From Hydrogenophaga sp. (GTDB lineage Bacteria; Pseudomonadota; Gammaproteobacteria; Burkholderiales; Burkholderiaceae_C), in assembly GCF_025699295.1 (NCBI RefSeq), contig NZ_JAILWB010000012.1, positions 1 through 64,000 on the forward strand: a DNA stretch of 64,000 nucleotides. The letters run 5' to 3'. The notes beneath the pieces are model-generated. The model saw only the letters and a program-made list of their open reading frames with translations. It ran no database searches and was not told the DNA's origin. Of this stretch, positions 13,983 to 21,365 are shown one piece after another (within the stretch, counting starts at the first letter, position 1; every line of letters starts with the position of its first letter). Position numbers and translations under genes: made by a program.

Positions 13983-14308
13983 ACAGAAAAGCTCTCTCCA
14001 CAGCCGCACGAGTTACTGGCGTTCGGATTCGAGAATTTGAAGCCACGCCCCATGAGGCTTTCTTCAAAGTCAATCTCTACCCCATTGAGATAGAGGAAGC
14101 TCTTGGGGTCACACACTACAATGATACCATCGTAGTCAAACACTTGATCTACCTCAGAAGGAGGTACGTCATCGAAGCCAAGAGTATAGCTAAACCCACT
14201 ACACCCACCACCTTTGATGCCAACCCGAAGTCGAACTTCTCCGAGATGTTGTTCGGACATGATACGAGCAAGTTCCAGAATTGCTTTGTTAGTAAGTGTA
14301 ATAGCCAT
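13979..14308 (-). CDS. IscA/ErpA-type iron-sulfur carrier
   Basis: A 109-residue A-type iron-sulfur carrier. The three ligand cysteines are in place: C36 in GGGCSGFSY and C101/C103 in the C-terminal SCGCGESF. These proteins accept and deliver Fe-S clusters. Phage copies are treated as auxiliary metabolic genes that help mature host or phage Fe-S enzymes during infection. The start at 14308 begins the domain; an upstream extension is rejected. Its 5' half overlaps another frame by 160 nt. Confidence 0.88.
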   Translation of the reverse strand: MAITLTNKAILELARIMSEQHLGEVRLRVGIKGGGCSGFSYTLGFDDVPPSEVDQVFDYDGIIVVCDPKSFLYLNGVEIDFEESLMGRGFKFSNPNASNSCGCGESFSV

Positions 14309-14544
14309 CGTCTGCCTGTCAGAATGAAGTAGAGGTTGTCGCGTCCTTGTAGAACGCGGGATGTAATCATAAGGTCTTGGTAGTAGCCAAGCTTCTGTTT
14401 CCACATGATGACATATGAGGGAGTGATCTTCTCGCCACACTTGGCAAGCTCCCTGTCACATGCGGCCATACGAAGGATGCTAAGATCCCTGTATCGTCTT
14501 AGCTCCGCAAGGCCCTTTCGTCTCTGTTGAATCTTTTTCCACAC
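14149..14544 (-). CDS. Hypothetical basic protein overlapping the Fe-S carrier gene
   Basis: A 131-residue frame starting at a GTG 3 nt after the upstream stop. Its first 79 residues are basic and helical and lie in otherwise non-coding sequence; the last 53 overlap the Fe-S carrier gene and end in a hydrophobic helix. Either the genes truly overlap by 160 nt or the protein ends earlier through a frame change. Not recognised. Confidence 0.45.
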   Translation of the reverse strand: MWKKIQQRRKGLAELRRYRDLSILRMAACDRELAKCGEKITPSYVIMWKQKLGYYQDLMITSRVLQGRDNLYFILTGRRWLLHLLTKQFWNLLVSCPNNISEKFDFGLASKVVGVVGLAILLASMTYLLLR

Positions 14545-14547
14545 GAC

Positions 14548-14838
14548 TTACTTGATCCGGTCCCATTCCATCAATACTCCCAGTAGTGTGTGTGCTCGAA
14601 TCTCGCACTCGTTACGATAGTGCTTCGATTCAGTAGTTGCTAAGTCTTCGAGTACCTTGGCAAGCTGCTTGTCGATGACAGCCATCAGCTTGGCTGCGGA
14701 AGGCTTACGCTTGCGTGATCCAAAGAGGCCACCAACCACAGTAACAGCAAGGTCTACACCCAAGGCAACCTGGGGTGCGACTGTTTTTAGTCCAGTACGG
14801 ACCAGTGGATTCTGAAGAACCTTTTGTACTTCGTCCAT
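14548..14838 (-). CDS. Hypothetical protein (96 aa)
   Basis: Encodes 96 residues with a moderately hydrophobic segment at about 20-39 (APQVALGVDLAVTVVGGLFG), a basic KRK patch and a helical remainder. GAGG about 9 nt upstream supports the start. The layout could suit a membrane-associated or holin-like protein, but the family is not recognised. Confidence 0.65.
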   Translation of the reverse strand: MDEVQKVLQNPLVRTGLKTVAPQVALGVDLAVTVVGGLFGSRKRKPSAAKLMAVIDKQLAKVLEDLATTESKHYRNECEIRAHTLLGVLMEWDRIK

Positions 14839-14858
14839 GATTGATAGCCTCTTGTTAG

Positions 14859-16079
14859 TTATCTACGGCGACCGCCGCCACGAATGTACTCTAGGTCATC
14901 GATCTCGGGATCGCTGAGCCACTGGCCGGTAGAATCATCTTTCACCTTCTTCCAAGACTTCCATCCTGGGTTCTGTGAAGGAGTATACTGATTCCACGAG
15001 TACAGGCCAAACTTATCTAGGTCCATGTTGTTGCCACCACCGAACTGGCCTTGCAACCTCAGGGCGGTCTTGTTGCCTGAGATATCCCAATTCGCCATGA
15101 TAGCCTCATCGCAACCAGTGATAGCCACATGGTCGCGATCAGCGTTAGGATGATCAACCTCGAAATTGAGAATGATCAGGCGGCCCGTCGAGTGTCCACC
15201 TTCGGTAAGGTAAGCACCGTGGCCGAAGTCAGTCCAGTGTACGAAGGCTCCATGAGAGCCAGACGCCGCACCGAAAGACTTGTTGTTGATGAACCACACG
15301 GTTCCAGGGCCGTTACCAACGATTGTGTAATCGCTGCCGCCTTGGCCGTAGTTGTTCATCGCAACACAGTTCTTGATGATCAAGTCACCGAAGGCCGAGG
15401 GGCCAGACTGCTTACGGTTCGTAAGCTGCAACATCGTACGTCCCATGCCAGAGCCACGACAGTTGATGAACCAACTCTTGCCCTGGTGGTTGTCGATGTA
15501 AGCACCGTGCTCCACGGCTTCGTGGAAGTTGAGGTTACGGCAATCCCAACGGGCAACACCGTGACCACGGATGTTCCACTTCATGCCCTTGCCCTGCCAT
15601 GCGGTAGGATCTTTCGGCAAGAAGTTGATATCGTACAACCTAATGAAACCGGCGATGCCGTTCATGTTGACAAGCAATGGAGCGAACGCACCACCTGAAT
15701 TCATCAGAGTGGCGTTCTGAATCTTGAAGTCACCCATCTTGTTGAAGACGGTAACACCGCCGATCTTCATGGCACGGTTCGGCTCGATACCGATGATAGT
15801 AACATCATCGACATCTTGCCCTTGCCATGTGACGGTGTGAGTCTGGTTCGGGTTGGTGCCATTCAGCAACATACCCTTGTGTTGGTTACCAGACACATGC
15901 AAAACGACGCCAGGAAAACCGTGGAATCGAATTGCTTGGGCCAGTGCATCACCATTGAGCGGTTGATTGTACTGGTTCTTTGTGATCGTCTGGCCAGTCG
16001 AGACAATCGTATAGCTGTTTCCAGTTACGATAATATCCGGCTGGGCATTCGTCTCACGCCTCGGGACTAGTCTTCCCAC
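14859..16079 (-). CDS. Right-handed beta-helix protein (pectate-lyase-like)
   Basis: Encodes 406 residues with the repeating short-strand, asparagine/glycine-rich pattern of a parallel beta-helix (for example KIQNATLMNSGG, IIKNCVAMNNYG, WFINNKSFG), the fold of phage tailspikes and polysaccharide lyases. No signal peptide is present. It could be a depolymerase tailspike although it lies in the accessory operon, not the tail module. The start is a GTG two nt after the upstream stop; an internal start is possible. Catalytic residues cannot be assigned. Confidence 0.75.
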   Translation of the reverse strand: MGRLVPRRETNAQPDIIVTGNSYTIVSTGQTITKNQYNQPLNGDALAQAIRFHGFPGVVLHVSGNQHKGMLLNGTNPNQTHTVTWQGQDVDDVTIIGIEPNRAMKIGGVTVFNKMGDFKIQNATLMNSGGAFAPLLVNMNGIAGFIRLYDINFLPKDPTAWQGKGMKWNIRGHGVARWDCRNLNFHEAVEHGAYIDNHQGKSWFINCRGSGMGRTMLQLTNRKQSGPSAFGDLIIKNCVAMNNYGQGGSDYTIVGNGPGTVWFINNKSFGAASGSHGAFVHWTDFGHGAYLTEGGHSTGRLIILNFEVDHPNADRDHVAITGCDEAIMANWDISGNKTALRLQGQFGGGNNMDLDKFGLYSWNQYTPSQNPGWKSWKKVKDDSTGQWLSDPEIDDLEYIRGGGRRR

Positions 16080-16080
16080 A

Positions 16081-16758
16081 TTATGCCTCCCACCATTTGA
16101 AGTGTGGACTATTACTCAAGCCAAGGTCACGCAATGCTTTCTTGGAAAGCTGACGCTGACATACCTTGACCTCCTTAGAATAATACTCTACAACCTTCCG
16201 CTGGAGTGCCCAAGACCAAACTTTACGGGACAGTTCTTCGTCCTCATACCACACTTCGAACCAGCAACCGTTGATACGCTCGAAGAGGCGGTCTCCGACT
16301 TTGCACTTATCAGGATCCTTCTCCTGATCACGACGCCTCCAGCGGCGTCCACGCTCGTCTTCACGGAGGATGCCGTGTTCATCGACGTAGAACTGGCTGG
16401 GCCACTTCCAGCGGTGCTCAAGGGCGGCAAGCCGCTCGGCGTGGGTGTCCACTTCCATCCAGAAGTGTTCGCGGGCGTGCCAGCCACGGAGGTTGCGAGC
16501 ATCGGCGTGCTCGCAGAATTCACTGTAGACTTTATCGAAGGGACGGCCAACGTGCTTCTTGAGCCACTTGCGAAGCGGGTTGATGTGGTCGCCAAACGAC
16601 CAGCCCCAGCCGCCTTCGGCCCAACGTCTCTTCATCCCCTCATGCTGGGGGAGATTGTCGAGCCTGTCTACGTCGTCAGTCGGCTGCGTCTTGCGAGCCC
16701 CGTCCCACTTCCCGTTCCGTCCAGGTGTAACCAGGACATCTTTCATGTCTTTTCTCAT
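16081..16758 (-). CDS. Hypothetical protein with VGRPxxKVYSE motif
   Basis: Encodes a 225-residue basic, tryptophan-rich protein. It contains VGRPFDKVYSEFCEHAD and then RGWHAREHF, a signature I associate from memory with an uncharacterised family frequent in Planctomycetes. No enzyme motif is recognised. Its 5' end overlaps the upstream gene by about 83 nt. If the family memory is right, the gene points to the host lineage or to host-derived acquisition. Confidence 0.7.
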   Translation of the reverse strand: MRKDMKDVLVTPGRNGKWDGARKTQPTDDVDRLDNLPQHEGMKRRWAEGGWGWSFGDHINPLRKWLKKHVGRPFDKVYSEFCEHADARNLRGWHAREHFWMEVDTHAERLAALEHRWKWPSQFYVDEHGILREDERGRRWRRRDQEKDPDKCKVGDRLFERINGCWFEVWYEDEELSRKVWSWALQRKVVEYYSKEVKVCQRQLSKKALRDLGLSNSPHFKWWEA

Positions 16759-16906
16759 CTAGATACGACTCCTTTTCTATTGCGGCGAGAATCGCAGCAA
16801 CTTCGGCAGCCCGGGTATCTAGGTGCAGGTGTTCGCCTTCATGACGCCGCTTGCGGTAGTCGTCAAGGCGTAGCTGGAGCCAGCGAACTAGAGCTTCTTC
16901 ATCCAT
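16676..16906 (-). CDS. Hypothetical protein (76 aa)
   Basis: Encodes a 76-residue, charged helical protein, not recognised. The start at 16906 gives the operon's common 8-nt overlap (ATGGATGA) with the upstream stop. Its 3' part overlaps the next gene. Confidence 0.6.
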   Translation of the reverse strand: MDEEALVRWLQLRLDDYRKRRHEGEHLHLDTRAAEVAAILAAIEKESYLDEKRHERCPGYTWTEREVGRGSQDAAD

Positions 16907-17156
16907 TAGGTACAACCTGCTGGATCTTGAACTCGACCGTCAACCCGTTTGAAGTTTCTACGTATTTGGCCTTTACTAAGACCTGAGCATTCTCATGTTC
17001 AGATAACTTAGATCTAAGCCACGCATTCATCAAGGGTTTGATGGAGTCGATTGCAGAACGCTGCTCGTCGGTAGCGTTCTCAAGACCAACAGGGGTCGAA
17101 CGGCGAATTCTGCCGTTCTGGATGAGAACTTCACTGGTGTATCTGGCTTTCGTCAT
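16899..17156 (-). CDS. Hypothetical protein (85 aa)
   Basis: Encodes 85 residues; the C-terminal half alternates as beta strands (QVLVKAKYVET, LTVEFKIQQVV). Not recognised. The ATG at 17156 is exactly 6 nt after a TATAAT at 17168-17163, so it probably has its own leaderless transcript in addition to operon read-through. Confidence 0.7.
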   Translation of the reverse strand: MTKARYTSEVLIQNGRIRRSTPVGLENATDEQRSAIDSIKPLMNAWLRSKLSEHENAQVLVKAKYVETSNGLTVEFKIQQVVPNG

Positions 17157-17162
17157 GAGAGC

Positions 17163-17190
17163 ATTATACGCAGATCAGTCCTCGATGTAA
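17163..17190 (-). promoter_or_regulatory. Host-type promoter TTACAT-16-TATAAT, leaderless arrangement
   Basis: On the minus strand TTACAT is at 17190-17185 and TATAAT at 17168-17163, again 16 bp apart. The next ATG is 6 nt downstream. The -35 lies inside the end of the metalloprotease gene. Confidence 0.7.
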
Positions 17191-17915
17191 AGCTCGCAGT
17201 CGCATTCTTTGTACGTAACATCTGGACGAGTCCAGTGATACACCAAATTCTGACGTGCGAGCTTGATCTCAATTGGAGAGAGTGACTTCTGTGGCTTGTC
17301 AACGATGGAACGTGGGTACATGACGTAGTTTGTGGCGTCGTGCCCCTCTGGCAGCACAATGAAGCCAGTGTGTCCCATTTCTGAGAAGCCGATGATGTGC
17401 GGCAGACCGAACATATGCCCCATCTCGTGTAGACTAACAGAATACGCTTTCTCAGGATTCTGCTCAAGGTAGTCGGCATCTAGCAGAATGCGACCCCTGT
17501 GTGGTTGCCACATCCCCAGCAGGTTATCACTTAGATGATACGGGGCCGCCTGCATGTCCGCCATACGGATCTCGATGGCACCGATGCGGCCGAGAATCGA
17601 GAAGTCGTTGGAGCTATCCTCAAAGAAGATGATCCAGCGAATCGGCAGATGACTAGACCACTCATCGATGGCTTTTTGGAGGTTCTCCCAGACCACGGGA
17701 TACTGGTCGATCTCATGCTGAAATACGATGATCTCAAAGTTCACATAAAAACTATCCGCCAGTTCGGGGGCAGCGGGGGCCACGTTGGTAGCCTCCTGGA
17801 CCTGTTCTTCTTGCCCGAATTTCATGCTGGCCGGGGTCGGCTCTGGCTCCGAGAGTGTGCCGAAGCACAACCCGAGGCCAAGTCCAGCCAGCAGAGCGGC
17901 GGTTCTAAGTCTCAT
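17175..17915 (-). CDS. Secreted metzincin-type zinc metalloprotease
   Basis: A 246-residue protease with a signal peptide (hydrophobic stretch about 6-20). The zinc motif HEMGHMFGLPH is at 163-173 (H163, H167 and H173 bind zinc, E164 is catalytic), and NYVMYP around 197-201 supplies the methionine turn that defines metzincins of the matrixin type. It would be exported across the inner membrane and cleave proteins in the periplasm or outside. AGGGG about 7 nt upstream supports the start. First gene of the leftward operon. A secreted endopeptidase is unusual for a phage. Confidence 0.88.
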   Translation of the reverse strand: MRLRTAALLAGLGLGLCFGTLSEPEPTPASMKFGQEEQVQEATNVAPAAPELADSFYVNFEIIVFQHEIDQYPVVWENLQKAIDEWSSHLPIRWIIFFEDSSNDFSILGRIGAIEIRMADMQAAPYHLSDNLLGMWQPHRGRILLDADYLEQNPEKAYSVSLHEMGHMFGLPHIIGFSEMGHTGFIVLPEGHDATNYVMYPRSIVDKPQKSLSPIEIKLARQNLVYHWTRPDVTYKECDCELYIED

Positions 17916-18038
17916 GTAAATCCCCTTTTAGGTCTAACGAGGCACTCACTCTCGGGAGCGAGTGCGGGTGGGTATTACCTTTAGAAAATACCCTAACTGG
18001 GGATACCAAAAAAGCTTGAAAAAACGAAAAGAGAGGTT

Positions 18039-18052
18039 TTTGTGTACTATCT
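18039..18052 (+). promoter_or_regulatory. Variant of the phage late-type promoter motif
   Basis: TTTGTGTACTATCT matches TTAGTGTATTATCT at 36274 in 12 of 14 positions. It lies in the 259-base divergent region 17916-18174, which also holds a GCACTC...GAGTGC palindrome near 17941-17964, a GGGTATT...AATACCC hairpin near 17970-17994 and a TTCG-loop hairpin near 18077-18094. It would drive the rightward unit containing the sigma-like gene. TACTAT at 18045-18050 could instead be a host -10, but the upstream TTGAAA is 23 bp away. Confidence 0.55.
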
Positions 18053-18174
18053 ACTTACTGGCCGCTTTGTTGCGGTCTAGGGGTCTTCGGACCCTGGAAC
18101 GCTTCGTCCTTGCCTGCCACAGCCTTTACGGGGCTATGGTATCACCAGAAGGGCCTTCTGTTACCCGGATTCAC

Positions 18175-18438
18175 ATGGAAACATCAATCAGCTCAGAGCA
18201 GGATTTTGAGAACTTCGAGGACAAGCTCCCGGAAGACCTCATGATGATTCATTTCAAGATGGTCGGGGTAGGCCCTAACACAATGGCGAAAGCAGAACAC
18301 CTCGGGCCGAGGATTTGCCAAATTGTTCGCGAACAGCCCGGGTTTTTCCTTGTCAGCCGCACAGGCGGCTCAGATCTACGAGAGGCCATGCATGACCTTG
18401 TAGATCGTTTTTGTGATGCCCAGGAGGGTAAAGACTAA
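18175..18438 (+). CDS. Hypothetical protein, first of the rightward unit (87 aa)
   Basis: Encodes about 87 acidic residues, not recognised. ATG codons at 18136 and 18175 are both possible and neither has a good ribosome site; 18175 has a GGA about 6 nt upstream. Its stop overlaps the next start as TAATG, so the downstream gene is coupled. Confidence 0.6.
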   Translation: METSISSEQDFENFEDKLPEDLMMIHFKMVGVGPNTMAKAEHLGPRICQIVREQPGFFLVSRTGGSDLREAMHDLVDRFCDAQEGKD

Positions 18439-18779
18439 TGAATCAGAGATCGAAACGAGCAAGAGATCGTAAACGCGGCCAGGATATTGGTGCGTCTACG
18501 ATGCATACTGGCGGCCATGTTGCCGCTCATCGTCGTGGTGCCGATCCGGTAGTACGTACACCGCTGAAAGCGACTGGTGACATCCAGGGCGACAAAGCCC
18601 AAGGACTCGCTAAGGCTTCTCCCTTTTTCAAGAAGCTGGGGGAGATCGTGAAGCCCAAGTCGAAGGAAGAAGAGAAACAGGTTATCGCTAGTGCGACGGA
18701 AGATCCCGTTGGCGAGGCCGAGCAGGAATCTCAAGAAGAAGAGACTCAGGAAGAATCCCAAGAAGAAACTACCGAGTAG
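18438..18779 (+). CDS. Hypothetical protein with basic head and acidic tail (113 aa)
   Basis: The first 20 residues are strongly basic (RSKRARDRKRG) and the last 30 almost entirely E, Q, S and T. Such a bipolar, probably disordered protein could bind nucleic acid. Not recognised. It ends one nt before the sigma-like gene. Confidence 0.65.
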   Translation: MNQRSKRARDRKRGQDIGASTMHTGGHVAAHRRGADPVVRTPLKATGDIQGDKAQGLAKASPFFKKLGEIVKPKSKEEEKQVIASATEDPVGEAEQESQEEETQEESQEETTE

Positions 18780-18780
18780 T

Positions 18781-19374
18781 ATGACAGTGAGCGGTGTAAC
18801 GGCCAGCGGCACCCCCTCGTATGCCGACGTTGCTGATGTCATTGAGGCATTGGCTCATAAAGAGGGGCGAGCACGCCCTATCCCTGGGATGGACTTTGAG
18901 GACATCGCCCAAGAGATTAGGCTGGAGTGTATTCGTGTCTTGCAATTCTATGACGCGAGTCGCATTGGCCCCTCACCTTACAAGTATCTCCAAACGTGTG
19001 TACGGAACTTCCTGTATAACCAGCGTAGAGGTATCTGGGTCCCGAACAACCCTCCATGTGTTCGGTGCCCCCTATGGGACAAGATGAGAAAAACCTGCAC
19101 GATCAATGAAGTCGATTGCGACAAGATCGTTCAGTACAGGCAAAACATGGCTACCAAAGCAGCACTCAGGCAACCCAATTCGCTTGAGTTCGATGTCACA
19201 GACAACCATCACGAACAAGAGCTAGACGCTATGGTGCTCGATCAGAGTATTCGTAACGCCTTGCCCGAGAACTTGATGCAGTATTACGACAGGCTGCTGC
19301 TTGGCGAGAAGATTCCCGCCAGAGCCAAGAAACAAATCCGTGAGATTGCAACGGGGGTAATCAACGATGCCTAA
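18781..19374 (+). CDS. Sigma-factor-like protein, candidate late transcription factor
   Basis: A 197-residue protein. Residues 39-83 (FEDIAQEIRLECIRVL, FYDAS, YKYLQTCVRNFLYNQRR) match sigma region 2: a D-x-AQE helix, an FD turn, and a YLxxxxRNxxxxxRR helix that binds the -10 element. A four-cysteine cluster follows (C93, C96, C106, C113), possibly a zinc site. The C-terminus (LPENLMQYYDRLLLGEKIP) resembles region 4. Size and layout recall T4 gp55-type late sigma factors. Inferred role: directing host RNA polymerase to the TTAGTGTATT promoters in this window. Confidence 0.7.
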   Translation: MTVSGVTASGTPSYADVADVIEALAHKEGRARPIPGMDFEDIAQEIRLECIRVLQFYDASRIGPSPYKYLQTCVRNFLYNQRRGIWVPNNPPCVRCPLWDKMRKTCTINEVDCDKIVQYRQNMATKAALRQPNSLEFDVTDNHHEQELDAMVLDQSIRNALPENLMQYYDRLLLGEKIPARAKKQIREIATGVINDA

Positions 19375-20134
19375 GGTATTTCCCGAAGTCGAGAAGCAGC
19401 GTCTACGTGAGCTTGCAGCAGCAGGCGAGACTCACGTTGAGGTAGCTCGTAAGATGAAGGAAGAGTTCCCCGACAACTGGAGTTCTAAGTACGCCCATCG
19501 AACTGTAAGCCGTATCCTCAAAGAAGAAGAGGATGAGAAGGAGCGTATCGCAAGTAAGACCCTCGATGAGATGAGCCGGGAGGAGAGGTTCAAGTTCATC
19601 GAGGGCAGACTCCAGACCAGTCCGCGATTCAAGATGACATTCCGGAACTTCGAGACTGAGGAGCGAGAACTCTTCATCCAAGAGTATCTAGACGTTATCA
19701 AATCGACGGACACGCTCACCGAGATTGAGGAGCAGGCTGTCTTCGCCGCCATTCTTGAGTTCATTCTTGCATTTCAAGCTCTCAACCGCAAGGAGAGTGA
19801 GGAAAAGCTGCGTGACCGCACGATGGCTGGTGAATTCGAAGAGAGCGATCCGCAGTTTCGTCGTCATGTAGATGACAAGTACCAACGAGAATACGACCAG
19901 CACATGAAGCTCTATCAAAAGGGCATCAGCGAACTGAAGATGTCGCGTGCTCAACGACTCAAGGAAGTCCGGTCGCAAAAGCAGACGCTCGTTGACTTGG
20001 CCGAGGAGCTTTCGCAGAAGAATGCTCAGGCCGAGGTTGCAGATGAGATCGAACGTCTTTCGAAGCTGAAAGACAGCGAACTCAAGAAGCTGCTGGAGGA
20101 AGGGCACGTTCACGGAGTTTTTGAGGATTTCTAA
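19367..20134 (+). CDS. HTH and coiled-coil protein, possible small terminase
   Basis: Encodes 255 residues. Residues 8-50 look like a helix-turn-helix (ETHVEVARKMKEEF, then YAHRTVSRIL), and the remainder is long charged helices. Small terminase subunits have an N-terminal HTH and an oligomerising helical core, and this gene lies upstream of the large subunit, but several genes intervene. A transcriptional regulator is the alternative. It overlaps the sigma-like gene by 8 nt. Confidence 0.5.
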   Translation: MPKVFPEVEKQRLRELAAAGETHVEVARKMKEEFPDNWSSKYAHRTVSRILKEEEDEKERIASKTLDEMSREERFKFIEGRLQTSPRFKMTFRNFETEERELFIQEYLDVIKSTDTLTEIEEQAVFAAILEFILAFQALNRKESEEKLRDRTMAGEFEESDPQFRRHVDDKYQREYDQHMKLYQKGISELKMSRAQRLKEVRSQKQTLVDLAEELSQKNAQAEVADEIERLSKLKDSELKKLLEEGHVHGVFEDF

Positions 20135-21078
20135 TGAAGATTGCAATGCTATATGCGAGCTGGGAAAAGTTCGGTGAACCCTGGTCTACGCCCCAGGGTA
20201 TCAAGAACGAACTTGAGTCTCGCGGACACGAGGTACGCCACTACAACCTCTATCACGATGACGGCCAACGTCATCCTGTGCATAACGCACACCACTATTC
20301 AAACCAAGGAATCAACATGCTGCTTGATGACATGAGGCGACACATCTTTGTCCCTGATGCCATCCTCTGTATGGATTATGGTCCGTGGGACGCACTCCAG
20401 TTTGACAAGCAGTTTTTCCCTGGTGTTGTACTGTTGACGGAGGCGGGGGACGAACCCCAATCTCATCGTCAGCATTTTGCGAAAGCCCCGAGGGTCCATG
20501 TTGTGTTGTCTCCAGACCGTCAATGCGTTGAGCGATACAACTCGCTTGGCTTCAATGCAGTCTATTGGACTCATCACGCGGATTCCCGCATTTTCTATCC
20601 TCGTCCCGACGTTAAGGTCGAATTTGATTGCGTGACCACCTGTGGTCCGCGTGGCGGCGGTTTGACGGAGGAGATCCAAAAGACCCTTGGGGATTCATTC
20701 AACAACGACCGGTACTTCTATGGTGATGATCATGGTGTACGCCTGAACATGGGCAACATGGTATTCCAATGCTCTCAGCACAAAGAAGTCACTCGTCGTA
20801 TTTTCGAAGGCATGGCTTGTGGCAAACTAGTCCTGACGGACAGACTACCAGAGGAGACTGGACTCTCCGAGATGTTCGTGGACGGCGAAGACATCGTGTA
20901 TTACGACAATGCCGTCGATGCTGCCGCTAAGATCAGGTACTATGCTGCAAACCCAGAGGAGATGCAGCGGATTGCGAAAAACGGCTATGACAAGGTAATG
21001 GCTGAGCATACTCAGGTTCAGCGTTGTGATGTGATTGAGGCGTGCATCGAAGCCGCCAAGGAGACTATGACAGTATGA
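20134..21078 (+). CDS. Glycosyltransferase, GT-B fold
   Basis: A 314-residue protein with a GT-B layout: an N-terminal Rossmann domain (MKIAMLYASW...) and a C-terminal nucleotide-sugar domain ending in IFEGMACGKLVLTDRL (about 227-242), the glycosyltransferase group-1/CgeB-like signature with the expected acidic and glycine residues. It would transfer a sugar from a nucleotide-sugar donor. Acceptor unknown; its place next to a second glycosyltransferase and head genes suggests DNA or virion protein modification. TAATG coupling to the upstream gene. Confidence 0.82.
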   Translation: MKIAMLYASWEKFGEPWSTPQGIKNELESRGHEVRHYNLYHDDGQRHPVHNAHHYSNQGINMLLDDMRRHIFVPDAILCMDYGPWDALQFDKQFFPGVVLLTEAGDEPQSHRQHFAKAPRVHVVLSPDRQCVERYNSLGFNAVYWTHHADSRIFYPRPDVKVEFDCVTTCGPRGGGLTEEIQKTLGDSFNNDRYFYGDDHGVRLNMGNMVFQCSQHKEVTRRIFEGMACGKLVLTDRLPEETGLSEMFVDGEDIVYYDNAVDAAAKIRYYAANPEEMQRIAKNGYDKVMAEHTQVQRCDVIEACIEAAKETMTV

Positions 21079-21365
21079 AGTATACCCCCCGACTAGATTT
21101 TGTGGTCGTCCGAAAGGACGAACCGAAGGAGCAATCCCAAGGCGGCATTTTGCTGCCCGACTCAGCCAAAGATGAGCGAGTGCCCGGCACCGTCTTAGAG
21201 ATTGGTCCTGGTCGTTTGTCCGAACAAGGCACCATGATCTTGGTGGACGATCTCGAAGTGGGTGATCGCGTGATCTTCAATAAGTTCACGGCTTACGAGC
21301 TTGATGAGAAAGAACGACTATACCTACTTCGTGGCAACGAGATTACCTGTAAAGTAAATGACTAG
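21075..21365 (+). CDS. groES: GroES-type co-chaperonin
   Basis: A 96-residue Cpn10 protein: beta-barrel start YTPRLDFVVVRKDEP, mobile loop SQGGILLPDSA (about 21-31) that contacts GroEL, then GTVLEIGPG and VGDRVIF. Phage co-chaperonins such as T4 gp31 replace host GroES so that GroEL can fold the large capsid protein. The start at 21075 overlaps the glycosyltransferase stop (ATGA). Confidence 0.93.
   Translation: MKYTPRLDFVVVRKDEPKEQSQGGILLPDSAKDERVPGTVLEIGPGRLSEQGTMILVDDLEVGDRVIFNKFTAYELDEKERLYLLRGNEITCKVND

Noticed and set aside
15129..15698. 189-codon frame on the plus strand
   Set aside because: Antisense shadow of the beta-helix gene.
16102..16986. 294-codon frame on the plus strand
   Set aside because: Long, but antisense to three operon genes, one with a family-like motif; composition is typical of a reverse-strand shadow.
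17962..18174. Upstream extension of the first rightward gene
   Set aside because: It would begin inside hairpins and the promoter-like motif, has no ribosome site, and its translation is of poor quality compared with the part after 18175.
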